A stretch of DNA of 53,509 nucleotides from Fragilariopsis cylindrus CCMP1102 (Eukaryota; Bacillariophyta; Bacillariophyceae; Bacillariales; Bacillariaceae): assembly GCA_900095095.1 (NCBI GenBank), contig FMBT01000554.1, positions 1-53,509 of the forward strand, in the 5' to 3' direction. The notes below the pieces were generated by a model. It had not been told where the DNA came from, did not search any database, and saw only the letters and a list, made by a program, of their open reading frames with translations. Position 1 is the first letter of the stretch. The number at the start of each line of letters is the position of its first letter. Positions 28,445-37,038 of the stretch are shown here, in pieces. Made by a program: the position numbers and the translations under genes.

Positions 28445-29404
28445 CTAGCTAAAGTACGTTCTGGGTTCTTTCTCCAGAGATAGCTTGCCTTGTTGCTGCC
28501 GTCCTTTTTGCTCTTGGTCAAAATTCGGTGGAGAAAAACAGGCGCCGAAGCATTGTCCTGTAGAGAACCCGAGATGCCCATTCGCCATGAAGCCATTCAT
28601 GGCAACTGTAGACGGATTGTTTTTGATGAATCTGAAAGCATTCGTCATATCGTCGTCGCCAAGGAGGATACGTCGCTTTGGATATGAAATCCTTAGGTTG
28701 TATATCCACTGGCAGAATCGAACGAAACTTCCAGCAAAATAGACTGGAGGTTCGTTCTTTTTGTTGGTCCAATCATTGATTGACATCGATTCCGGGTGTA
28801 CGCGATGTGAGCAATCGGATATGTGGCGGGCCTCTTTCCATAGATTAAAAAGGTCTGCAAGTCCTTGTGGAGAAAGATGACTGTTCGGGATGTACGCGAA
28901 TAGTCTTGGATCGACGAGTAAAGTGTTACCTCTTCGGTGATCCTTTAGAAGTACTTTCTCAACTTCGTCTTCATTATCGTTAACGGATTCGTGGTTGCCG
29001 TATTGGTAGTAATCTTTCAAGTTCTGTTCAGTATTGGTGGCATTAATATGCCTTGGCGAACCGTGCTCGAAGACACGCTTGATTTCGGCTAGGATTTCTG
29101 GTTGTACCCCTTTCTTTAAGTCTTGGAGGATTTTTGGTACATTCCGGTTTGCCCCAACGTGTGGGCCACCGAGGTAATATACCAATTTCTCAACATCGCA
29201 GCTATGTTGTAGCAGAGCTGCCGAATGGAGACGGATGCGATGCTTGTTGAGTTCTGTTTCGTCTCGGAAATCTTTGTAGTTTTCAAATCCGCGAATAGGT
29301 TCCGTATCGACCGAACCGTACTCGGATTGTAGTTCTGAAAACTGTTTCGCTAGGAACGAAACTTCTTCGAGGTTCCTTCTGGCTTTCCTTGTCAAGGAAT
29401 TCGC
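28445..29404 (-). CDS. YR-element reverse transcriptase, N-terminal part
   Basis: An open frame of about 316 residues without an ATG at its start. RT fingers/palm features: ILLGDDDMTNAFRFI is motif A with the catalytic Asp, and GHLGFSTGQCFGACFSPPNFD-type wording (positions ~28530-28600) fits motif B. An upstream segment with a WKEARHISDCSHRVHPESM core fits the RT fingers. It likely follows a 3' splice site (tttag at 29405-29409 on the coding strand) and continues the exon at 29492-29820, with one frameshift near 29370-29400. The motif C part lies in the next block. Confidence 0.75.
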   Translation of the reverse strand, partial: ANSLTRKARRNLEEVSFLAKQFSELQSEYGSVDTEPIRGFENYKDFRDETELNKHRIRLHSAALLQHSCDVEKLVYYLGGPHVGANRNVPKILQDLKKGVQPEILAEIKRVFEHGSPRHINATNTEQNLKDYYQYGNHESVNDNEDEVEKVLLKDHRRGNTLLVDPRLFAYIPNSHLSPQGLADLFNLWKEARHISDCSHRVHPESMSINDWTNKKNEPPVYFAGSFVRFCQWIYNLRISYPKRRILLGDDDMTNAFRFIKNNPSTVAMNGFMANGHLGFSTGQCFGACFSPPNFDQEQKGRQQQGKLSLEKEPRTYFS

Positions 29405-29491
29405 CTAAATACAAGAAAGGGATAATATGGCGAAAACGATATTCACTAGTAAACGAAATATTTTTATGTCGCATACTCTTTGTATTCTTAC

Positions 29492-29820
29492 CATTTATGT
29501 CGAATAAGGGTTGTTTGACTCCCTCCGGCAGGCTTTTGGCCCAATTATGTAGTTCGTTGGTTGAGAACGAGGCAGGAGGTCAGCGTTCACGAACGGACTT
29601 TGGTTGGGATGACGATGAGACTCAACGTTTGCTTTTGGGAAGGAATTCTTCGGTAAAGGCAGGCGATCGTTCATGATTGTTTTGCTCGCTATTTTAAATA
29701 GAGGACTACTAGGATCGCACCCGAGTGGTACACTGGATCAATAGGGATTATTGGTTGGAGTACCTTGTTGCTTGAGAAAGCACAAGAAAACAGGCATCGA
29801 GCGTGCTGGTGTTTGGCTCT
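29492..29820 (-). CDS. Putative pol 5' exon of the YR element
   Basis: Between gag and RT. If a GT-AG intron is removed at 29971-29821, the gag frame runs on here for 27 codons to a TGA, and the same frame then stays open for a further ~60 codons. After a one-base shift it reads NELHNWAKSLPEGVKQPL up to a donor consensus gtaaga at 29491. A second intron (29491-29405, 87 bases) would then lead to RT. This is inference from frame continuity and splice consensus only; the TGA and the shift are unexplained unless they are sequence errors. Confidence 0.4.
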
Positions 29821-29963
29821 CTGCAGATAGGTGAAATAAGTGCTAGTGAAGGAATGTTAGAATAAGAGTATGTAAATTAAACGAAAATTAGTTAATCTTA
29901 TATGTAATGTGTATTTGTTCGATTCGTGGGCGTGGATAGTAGACATAAGAAACGTGGTTTTGT

Positions 29964-32288
29964 TTACTCACTATTCTTGGGTTCTCTTCCAGGTGCCCAT
30001 CGGACTTTGTTTTTCTTATCGTTTACCCAAGTTCTGACTCTTCCTTGGAATTCCGGGGTAAGTTTGTCGAAACTGTTGGCATGGATGCGATTGCATGCAT
30101 CTGCACCGCAGTGACGTCCCACATAGATCCAGCCATTGCATAGGCGTTTTCCATCATGGAATTCCCCGCAAGAAGGTAATTTCTTGCTGGTTCCAGTGTA
30201 CATGAGCCATCCCTTTTTCTCTTTCTCTATTACCTCGTTGGTCTTGACGGCACGATTAGGATTGTCCTTTACAGGCTTATCGTGCTTTGCGACACCTTTG
30301 GGCTTTCCCGAAGCAGGTGCGTCGCCCTTTTTCGCATCTTTCTGGTGTGTCGGTGTGCCAGAATAGTCCTGTTGTTTGATAGTAAACTTCCTTCCTGATA
30401 TTAGAGGAAACCAGGAAAACGTCTCTGGGGCGTTGATGAAAGTGCTGACAGGTTCGACGCATCGTTGTGTCCAAACAAAGTGCATTTTTTCGCATACTGA
30501 CTTGATGCGGTTGGCATGTGCGCCAGGAATTTCAGCATCGTTCTTGACCATTCGGACAAGGGCATCGTTGTTGGATGTAAATTTCTGGACACCTACCAAC
30601 AGTATTTGTAACTCGCAGACCAAGTGATGGATAGTGTTCGAATAGGTACGAGTATTCAAAGTTAACCAACCGGCCCCTTCGGAACTCTTGACGTATGTGA
30701 GTAGGTTCTCAAATCCCTTGTAGATTAGCGATTCTTTTCCATTCTCGAACATAACACGGATAAAACACATGAATGTTGCGATACAGGTGTAAAGATGGAA
30801 ACGATCGACCTGATAACCGTCGATGAAGAGATTGGTGGTCCGCTTAGTATGTTTCGTAATATCGCATTCCATCTGATCCTCCTCTTGGGCCGTTTGGTCA
30901 GATTGTAACATCTTCTGGAATGCTAGATTGTCCTCGTCGGCAGGAAGAAAATTTAAAATGGTGATCTGAGCGTCGAAGTCCAAACGGTTGTGTGCAAGGG
31001 CTGTTCTCATAAATTGCATACTTTTCAATTTGACAACAAAGACCGCGTTGAATTGGCGTTCGTTGAAGATCAAGTTGTCCGCTGCGATGTTTCCCCCTTC
31101 ATCCGTCATGGCTACTGCTTCGGAGTGCATAGCGTTCTGGAAGCATTGTGCTGACAAGGTTTTGTTTTTATCAGCGAAGATACTTTTGCACGCTTCGGAA
31201 ATTGTTCCTAGCACAAGAATTTCTTCACCGAAACCGTTTGTCCCGGTAGATGCTCCAAAAAGTTTCAATTTCTCCTCAACGTTGTTGGAGAAACCTGTCT
31301 TTTTAGCATCATCCGATTTGCTACGCTTCGCGAGTGCGTCACCGATAATTTTTGAATATCCGGCGAGGTCAGTCGCTGTAGTCTGATTCGGTTGGACTGT
31401 TTCGGTAGACGCGCATTGTCCGACATCGAACAATGCTCGTCTTGTAACAACTTCCGCCTCGTCGAAGTGCTGACGATGGAAATCAGATGATGGCAAAACT
31501 GGCATTGGACATAGGACGTAAGTATCTTTCGAAATCATGTCTCCTGTAGCTTGAATGATCCTGTCGTAGTTGTTCTCTTCAGCATCAGCATCAGCGACTG
31601 TTTCGTGGAACTGGTCGCGACCGAAAAGCATGTCGTTACCTGCCACTGAACCAGTTACTGGTACACCCTTGTTGATGGCTTGGAGGATCTTGACTGCCTT
31701 TAACCAGGCTAAGAAATATGGGGGATATTCCACTTCGGAAGGTGGAAGATCTTCATCGACTTTATGGCCGAGGGGTAAAGGATGTCCATGAGGAATGGGA
31801 ATAGCAATTGGTAAGATTACCAACTTCGGATCGTCCTCGTTACCATCGAGGCCGATGTCCGCTAAAGTGACGAGAGAACCATCAGGTTTGATGAGCTCAT
31901 CGACGTCGACGTCATCGATCGTTCGGAACCCTCCCATGTTTACCATCTCTCTACTCATGATAGCGACGAAGTTGTTGAAAACTGTGTTGCCGTTGCGAAG
32001 GCGGACCATTGTTGTATCCATAATGCCGTCTCCAGCAATTGCTGCCATGTCATATCCCTCAGCTGGAATGACGCAGCGTAATACATCGAGCTTCATGTCC
32101 TCGTTGATGAACACGTATCGTAGATTTTCGTCAGGTTGGATGCGACCGATGTTCGAGGACGCATCTTTTCCAAGATTCAAGTGGTAATCTTTTACGTTGG
32201 TTCTTGGTGTTCGTAGTGGTAGTACAGAGTAGGTGTTGTAATTCTTGTTAAAGCAATTTAATCGTAAGACGTTGGTTTGGGAAGCCAT
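29964..32288 (-). CDS. Gag-like protein of the YR retrotransposon with CCCH-type finger
   Basis: 774 residues from the ATG at 32288 (MASQTNVLRLN). The frame is open slightly further upstream but only with a GTG. The long N-terminal part has no recognisable domain; it is a mix of helical and acidic stretches, with a core typical of nucleocapsid-forming proteins only by position. Near the C-terminus there is a basic Lys-rich linker and a metal-binding cluster, C-x9-C-x4-C-x3-H (CNGWIYVGRHCGADACNRIH), a CCCH-like finger that would bind RNA. Uninterrupted, unlike the pol part. Its TAA stop overlaps a splice donor consensus (gtgagt at 29971-29966), see findings. Confidence 0.8.
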   Translation of the reverse strand: MASQTNVLRLNCFNKNYNTYSVLPLRTPRTNVKDYHLNLGKDASSNIGRIQPDENLRYVFINEDMKLDVLRCVIPAEGYDMAAIAGDGIMDTTMVRLRNGNTVFNNFVAIMSREMVNMGGFRTIDDVDVDELIKPDGSLVTLADIGLDGNEDDPKLVILPIAIPIPHGHPLPLGHKVDEDLPPSEVEYPPYFLAWLKAVKILQAINKGVPVTGSVAGNDMLFGRDQFHETVADADAEENNYDRIIQATGDMISKDTYVLCPMPVLPSSDFHRQHFDEAEVVTRRALFDVGQCASTETVQPNQTTATDLAGYSKIIGDALAKRSKSDDAKKTGFSNNVEEKLKLFGASTGTNGFGEEILVLGTISEACKSIFADKNKTLSAQCFQNAMHSEAVAMTDEGGNIAADNLIFNERQFNAVFVVKLKSMQFMRTALAHNRLDFDAQITILNFLPADEDNLAFQKMLQSDQTAQEEDQMECDITKHTKRTTNLFIDGYQVDRFHLYTCIATFMCFIRVMFENGKESLIYKGFENLLTYVKSSEGAGWLTLNTRTYSNTIHHLVCELQILLVGVQKFTSNNDALVRMVKNDAEIPGAHANRIKSVCEKMHFVWTQRCVEPVSTFINAPETFSWFPLISGRKFTIKQQDYSGTPTHQKDAKKGDAPASGKPKGVAKHDKPVKDNPNRAVKTNEVIEKEKKGWLMYTGTSKKLPSCGEFHDGKRLCNGWIYVGRHCGADACNRIHANSFDKLTPEFQGRVRTWVNDKKNKVRWAPGREPKNSE

Positions 32289-33447
32289 GATGTTTGATTT
32301 CCGTTTGTAAGTTCTCGTCAAGCGTATTGTGAGCACCTGATCTGATTATTGTGTTACGTTGTGGTTTTGTGAAGAGACGATTCGTAGGTAATGAATCGTT
32401 GTTTTCTCCTGTGAAAAGACGGTTCTTGTGCAGTTAATCGTTGTTTATCCATATATCTATCAGTATATATTGGTTAGACATCGACATTGACGTCGGAGTC
32501 GACGTCGGAGTCGACATAGACATCGATATTTACTATCGGTTTTTGATTGCTGCGATTTGTACATAGCTGAATGTAGTCTTTGAAAGAGGCATTAGGTCAG
32601 TTGTATCAGCATCGGTTCTTCTACGATCGCGAACTTTGTCCGATGCAGTCTTCGTTTGAAGAGCGCGATCGATCATCGAGTTGTTGTTTAAGGATGTAAT
32701 CATGGTTGTGAAGGAATCCTCATATATGTTTGATTATATATATATATATATGATTCGGCAATTATGAATAAAGTCACTTTTGTCGAATTTTGTATCGGAA
32801 TAGTAGTCGTGGTGACATGTGGTTCATCTTATATGTTTGGTGAATATTGTTACACTTAGTGAATGTGACTTTCACGAATACTATGTACCTAAGCATTCCA
32901 TTTGTTTGTGCTTGGTTCCAATTGCCTCGACTAGTCACTTCAACTCGGAAAGGAGAACATGTACTCCCCTGAAAGCCAATGTTGGACTGTTCGTTAAGTA
33001 ATTTTTGAAAGTTGAGTCAAGGTTCGCAGTCGAAGCATCAGTCACGAATCGCCACAGAGGATTCGTGAATTAGTTTTGCTAATAAACGATTCGTGGATTA
33101 GTTTCGCTAATGAAAAACTGTCGATTGACGATGGTGAAGATTGATCCTTGTAAGGAGTCCTCAGATTTGGTTTTGTGAATCGCTAAGCGAAACGTCGTGA
33201 GACGGTAGTCGTGAGACAGGGTGTCGTGAGACGGTAGTCGTGAGACAGGGTGTCGTGAGACGGTAGTCGTGAGACAAGAATATGGTGTAAATCGCATGTC
33301 TGATTATGGTAATACAGATATTTGTTACGATTATTGAGTTTTGTGTCATCTTTGTATTTGGACGTTAGTTGTTGTTTCGTGTTCGGTAGAACAGAAACGG
33401 TTGATATGTTGTCAACGAATTGGTTGTGAAACCTGTTTGTTACTGTT
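32289..33447. other. 5' leader of the YR element
   Basis: Non-coding, between A1 and gag. Contains a GACGTCGGAGTC-type short repeat near 32487-32512, a TA dinucleotide run near 32737-32751, repeated attcgtgaatta/attcgtggatta motifs near 33060-33110, and a 29-base minisatellite at 33194-33275. It presumably carries the element promoter. Confidence 0.5.
33194..33275. repeat. 29-base minisatellite in the YR element leader
   Basis: The decamer gtcgtgagac occurs six times, alternately followed by ggta and agggt, giving nearly three 29-base units without mismatches. Confidence 0.95.
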
Positions 33448-33778
33448 AAAGAAAAATCCCATGGTGAGATCCTGTTAGCTAGATTAGCTTGATAGGAATC
33501 GCAACCCATGGAAACAGACATCAGAAGAAACAATGGAACGAGTGAGTTTACGTTCCGTCGTCTGATTTCCCTATCCTTCCTCTCTTGGCGATTCTGCTTT
33601 GCCGGATCGTCATATCCTGTACCTTAAGGGTACTGCCTTACTCTACCTACGAATCTTATCTACGTATCCTACTAGTATGCTTCGTTGGTAACGGCGCGAA
33701 TCTTCAAGCGTGGTTCGGGGTAAACGGACGGACTGTGATTGTCCTTCCGTTGCCTGTTGCCTGGAGTCTTGCACTGGA
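33448..33778 (-). repeat. Split direct repeat A1 (element 5' end)
   Basis: 331 bases, matching 23362-23692 except one T/C difference (33760, in the motif ttgcctggag). The outer edge is the element boundary with the host gene at 33833. Confidence 0.95.
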
Positions 33779-33832
33779 AGATCGATAGATAGTACCATAC
33801 ACTGTACCAAAAAGGAACACGATACGAGGACG

Positions 33833-34405
33833 ATGTCATCAACAAATGATAGTAATCCACTGTCACCATCATTACCACTACCACCACCGCCACAGAAGGA
33901 TGATACAGCCCTGACGGACTGGTACGTTTTGTCTTTTTCTCGACAACGTTAATAAATCGTCGTCCCACACGGTAATATGAATTGAGAATTGAGTACTGAC
34001 TTTTCTTCGTTTTTGCTTTGATTTATGATATATAAGATTACCGTACTCACAAATTTCTATATAAATGTACTCTTATCTTGAATGAAATGGATATATCTCG
34101 TAACTTCCATTCCCCGTACGATACGAATTCACTAACTAACTAATAGTTTGTTATCACAATATCGATTAACTGCATCCGGTATTGGTTTAGGAACAGCATA
34201 TTCATTAAAATATAAAAAGGGATTAATACCTATGATAGCAGCTGGTGCGATTGGTTCAACATGTGATTTAGTTTATGGATACTTCATAGAATGTGCGCAA
34301 TTTACAAATAATACAAATAATAATAATAATAATGATACTGATACTGATAATGGTACACCGAATATAAATTCCAATTCAAAATCAAATGAAAAATACTTTA
34401 AGTAA
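33833..34405 (+). CDS. Small two-TM glycine-motif membrane protein (MIC10-like?), two exons
   Basis: Exon 1 is 33833-33921; a 225-base GT-AG intron spans 33922-34146 (gtacgt ... taatag); exon 2 is 34147-34405. The product is 115 residues. A Pro-rich N-terminus precedes LTDCLLSQYRLTASGIGLG, then YSLKYKKGLIPMIAAGAIG and DLVYGYFIECAQF, then an Asn/Asp-rich tail. Two short hydrophobic segments, each with Gly-x-Gly spacing and separated by a basic loop, recall MIC10 of the mitochondrial MICOS complex, but the match is from memory and weak. The splice phase is exact. The YR element ends 54 bases upstream of this start codon, so its original promoter is displaced by 10.7 kb or replaced. Confidence 0.6.
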
Positions 34406-35235
34406 TAATGATACGAATGAAATATCAAATGAAAATCAAATGTAAATGTAAATCAAATGAAAATGATATCGTATTACAAAAAAGCAACAGTAGATACTGA
34501 TACATACTGTAATTGGAACGACGACGACGACGATGACGACAACAGCTAAAACACAACAACAGCTAAAGCAATAACGTGACGTGATGAGTGACGATAGAGT
34601 CCAACACTATCAATATCAATATCAACACCAACATCTGGTGTAGATAGCTTTGGCGACGGTGAACAACAAGCGATAAACGATAAAAGAGAGAAATAAACAT
34701 ATTTATGATAAAAGATGGATGGAAACTCTACGTTTTAATTTGATTTAATTTAGTTCAATTTTGTTCTATTTTTATTTTATTTTAGTAGTAGCATTTTATT
34801 TTCGAAAAAGATGAAGATAACAATATAATGATGATGATGATGACAATCAATCTTATCAATCTTATATATCCTCCTCCTCTACCAAAACGACCACGACGAC
34901 GACGACGATGACGACAACAGCTAAAACACAACAACAGCTAAAGCAATAACGTGACGTGATGAGTGACGATAGAGTCCAACACTATCAATATCAATATCAA
35001 CACCAACATCTAGTGTCGATAGCTTGGCGACGGTGAACGACAAGCGATAACGATAAAAGAGAGAATAAACATATTTATGATAAAAATGGATGGAAACACT
35101 ACGTTTTAATTTGATTTAATTTAGTTCAATTTTGTTCTATTTTTATTTTATTTTAGTAGTAGCATTTTTATTTTTCGAAAAGATGAAGATAACAATATAA
35201 TGATGATGATGATGATAACAACCTATCTATCAATC
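34406..35235. other. Intergenic region dominated by a tandem duplication
   Basis: Lies between the small membrane protein gene and the TAM41 3' end. Most of it consists of the two ~375-base copies listed separately. Both copies contain possible poly(A) signals (aataaa near 34693 and 35064). No ORF is supported. Confidence 0.6.
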
Positions 35236-35266
35236 TTATCTATCCTCCTCCTCTACCAAAACGACC
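34518..35266. repeat. Tandem duplication of ~375 bases next to TAM41
   Basis: Copy 1 is 34518-34892 and copy 2 is 34893-35266. Both run from a GAC-rich start through gacgacaacagctaaa to ctaccaaaacgacc. They differ mainly by single-base gains or losses (for example gctttggcg versus gcttggcg) and a few substitutions. Copy 2 includes the last ~30 coding bases of TAM41; copy 1 holds a duplicate of that end without the rest of the gene. Confidence 0.9.
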
Positions 35267-36527
35267 TTTGATAGTTTAGCTTTAGCATATTGTATAGATT
35301 TACGTAATCCTAATGTAAAAATTCCTTTAAAGGATTGATTCCGAGCAGCGGGTGCTACAATACCCGCTAACGTTGTTGCTAATACTTGTACTTGTACATC
35401 GCGATCTACTTTTTTGTGGTAATAAGTTATTGTGTTTGTTTTTGTTGTGATTATTCATACGTTGTTGTAACGATTGTGGTAATTGTTGTTGTAGATATGA
35501 TATCGTAGATGGATATTGGAATCCCATTCGAGACCACCATCTTTTTTTATCGATATTAATCCCATTTTTTGGAAAGAATCCTGTAATATTGGTTGATACA
35601 ATGAATTGGAATCGTTGTATTTGTCCAGGTCCTTGTACTAATTTATCAATTTTTGTATGGATCTTCTCCACCAACTTTCATACGAAAATCACCAGTATAA
35701 CTCAAAGAAGATATTTGTTTATAAAATGATGACCAAGATAATGATGTGTTGTTTGACGACGGCGACGATGATGATGATGATGACGACGATGATAGTAATA
35801 GTGCTGCAGCCGTAGCTGATTTTAAATTTTTCATTTGTGCTACCATTAATTCGTTATCATCATCATCTGGAATAATAATCGGTAAAGTAGGTTTGTGTAA
35901 CCGTCCTGCTAAGTATAATGAATCCCATTCCGTTAAATCCTGTATCAAATCTTCTTTATCGACGACTCCATATTTCATTTTTGGAAGATGATGATGATTA
36001 TCATTATTATCATTGTCATCAACGACATGAAATAGTACATTCGCATCGGGAAGTAATAAGTGCGAGGATAATGGAAATAACAGTCCCTTTTCGTTGGATA
36101 TTCGTTACAAGATTAGGTCACCATAACGTAACCATGGTGCGTAATGATTAGGAAATATTTTCAAATTTTCTTTATGAAATTTATATGTATCATCAACGAC
36201 TAAAATTAGATCTAACATCCCCTACCAGCGTTACTACTACCACCACTACCACCACACACCACCCAACCATTGTCTTTATTCTTACTGTCTTTACTATTAT
36301 CATTATTCGATGCCATTGTTGCAGTTGTCGTTGTCGTTGTATTTTTTAAGGTTTGAGTAAATACACCCGACCCGTACCCAAACTATACAACTAAGTTATT
36401 TTGAGGGAATTTAGAAAAGAATTTCGTCACGGATCATACGTTTCGATGCCAATTGACCATCACTATCGTCATCACGAATCTTGTCGGCGGAATCGCCATT
36501 GTTCGTTGTTGTTGTAGTCGTCGTCAT
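35236..36527 (-). CDS. TAM41: TAM41 mitochondrial CDP-diacylglycerol synthase, frame-broken
   Basis: Homology blocks appear in TAM41 order on the minus strand, in several frames: MTTTTTTT start region (ATG at 36527), FGYGSGVFTQ nucleotidyltransferase motif (~36377), MLDLILVVDDTYKFHKENL with the catalytic acidic cluster, MKYGVVDKEDLIQDL (ATG-like at 35978), WDSLYLAGRLHKP, LSYTGDFRMKVGGEDPYK, IDKLVQGPGQ, and a C-terminal block with GIVAPAARNQSFKGI and a TAA at 35236-35238. TAM41 makes CDP-DAG in the mitochondrial inner membrane for cardiolipin synthesis. At least four single-base shifts and two stops break it; examples are an A run near 35650 and a G run near 36218. Residues stay conserved across breaks, so this is either recent decay or sequence error. 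Confidence 0.85.
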
Positions 36528-37038
36528 TGTTGTCAATGATATTATTGCTTACGTCAACAACACCCACAAAAGCGTTCAAATCTTTTGTTGTTAGGTTCTT
36601 ATTTTAGTGCTACCGCCCTTCACTGCTAATTAATTATACTATGCTCTGTTTCTGCTCTTGTCTTTCTATCGCACTTTTTCATCGTCGCATCATCTTGAAA
36701 ACGCCACAACCACACTAAGGCCAATCGAAATAATGGTGATATGGAGCTGTGCAATTATGGTTTGTGGTTTAATAGAAAGTCTCAAAACATCAGAGTCCCC
36801 CCAAATTCGAAAATAATAGAAGAAAAAGGGGGCAAAAAGCTTCATCGGACACGTTTAGTTCCTATCTATTATAAGTTGTATTATGTTAACTATATTTTAT
36901 CATATATATTTTTTTATTATATTATTCTTGTTATTCTCATTATTCTCGTTACATATATTCTCATTATTATTATTATTCTTATTATTCTTATTATTCTTAT
37001 TCTTCGCAAGATTATTTGGATTTTCTCTCTCTCATTGA
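36528..37038. other. Intergenic region with ATT/CTT microsatellite
   Basis: Lies between the TAM41 start and the cyclase-PDE stop. A TTA/TTC-rich tract at about 36900-37012 creates a spurious hydrophobic open frame rich in Ile and Leu. No supported gene. Confidence 0.6.

Larger units (their letters stand above)
23088..33778 (-). mobile_element. Tyrosine-recombinase retrotransposon with split direct repeats (PAT/Ngaro-like)
   Basis: A 10.7 kb element. On its coding (minus) strand the order is A1 (33778-33448), leader, gag, RT, RNase H, tyrosine recombinase, an extra ORF, B1 (23945-23692), A2 (23692-23362), a 20-base spacer, B2 (23341-23088). A copies are 331 bases with one difference; B copies are 254 bases and identical. 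The A1-body-B1-A2-B2 arrangement is the split-direct-repeat structure of PAT/Ngaro-type YR retrotransposons, which integrate through a circular intermediate by a tyrosine recombinase and make no target duplication. No integrase, protease or LTR was seen. Near-identical repeats indicate recent insertion. Several internal frames are broken by single-base shifts. The element ends 54 bases before the start codon of a host gene. Confidence 0.9.
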
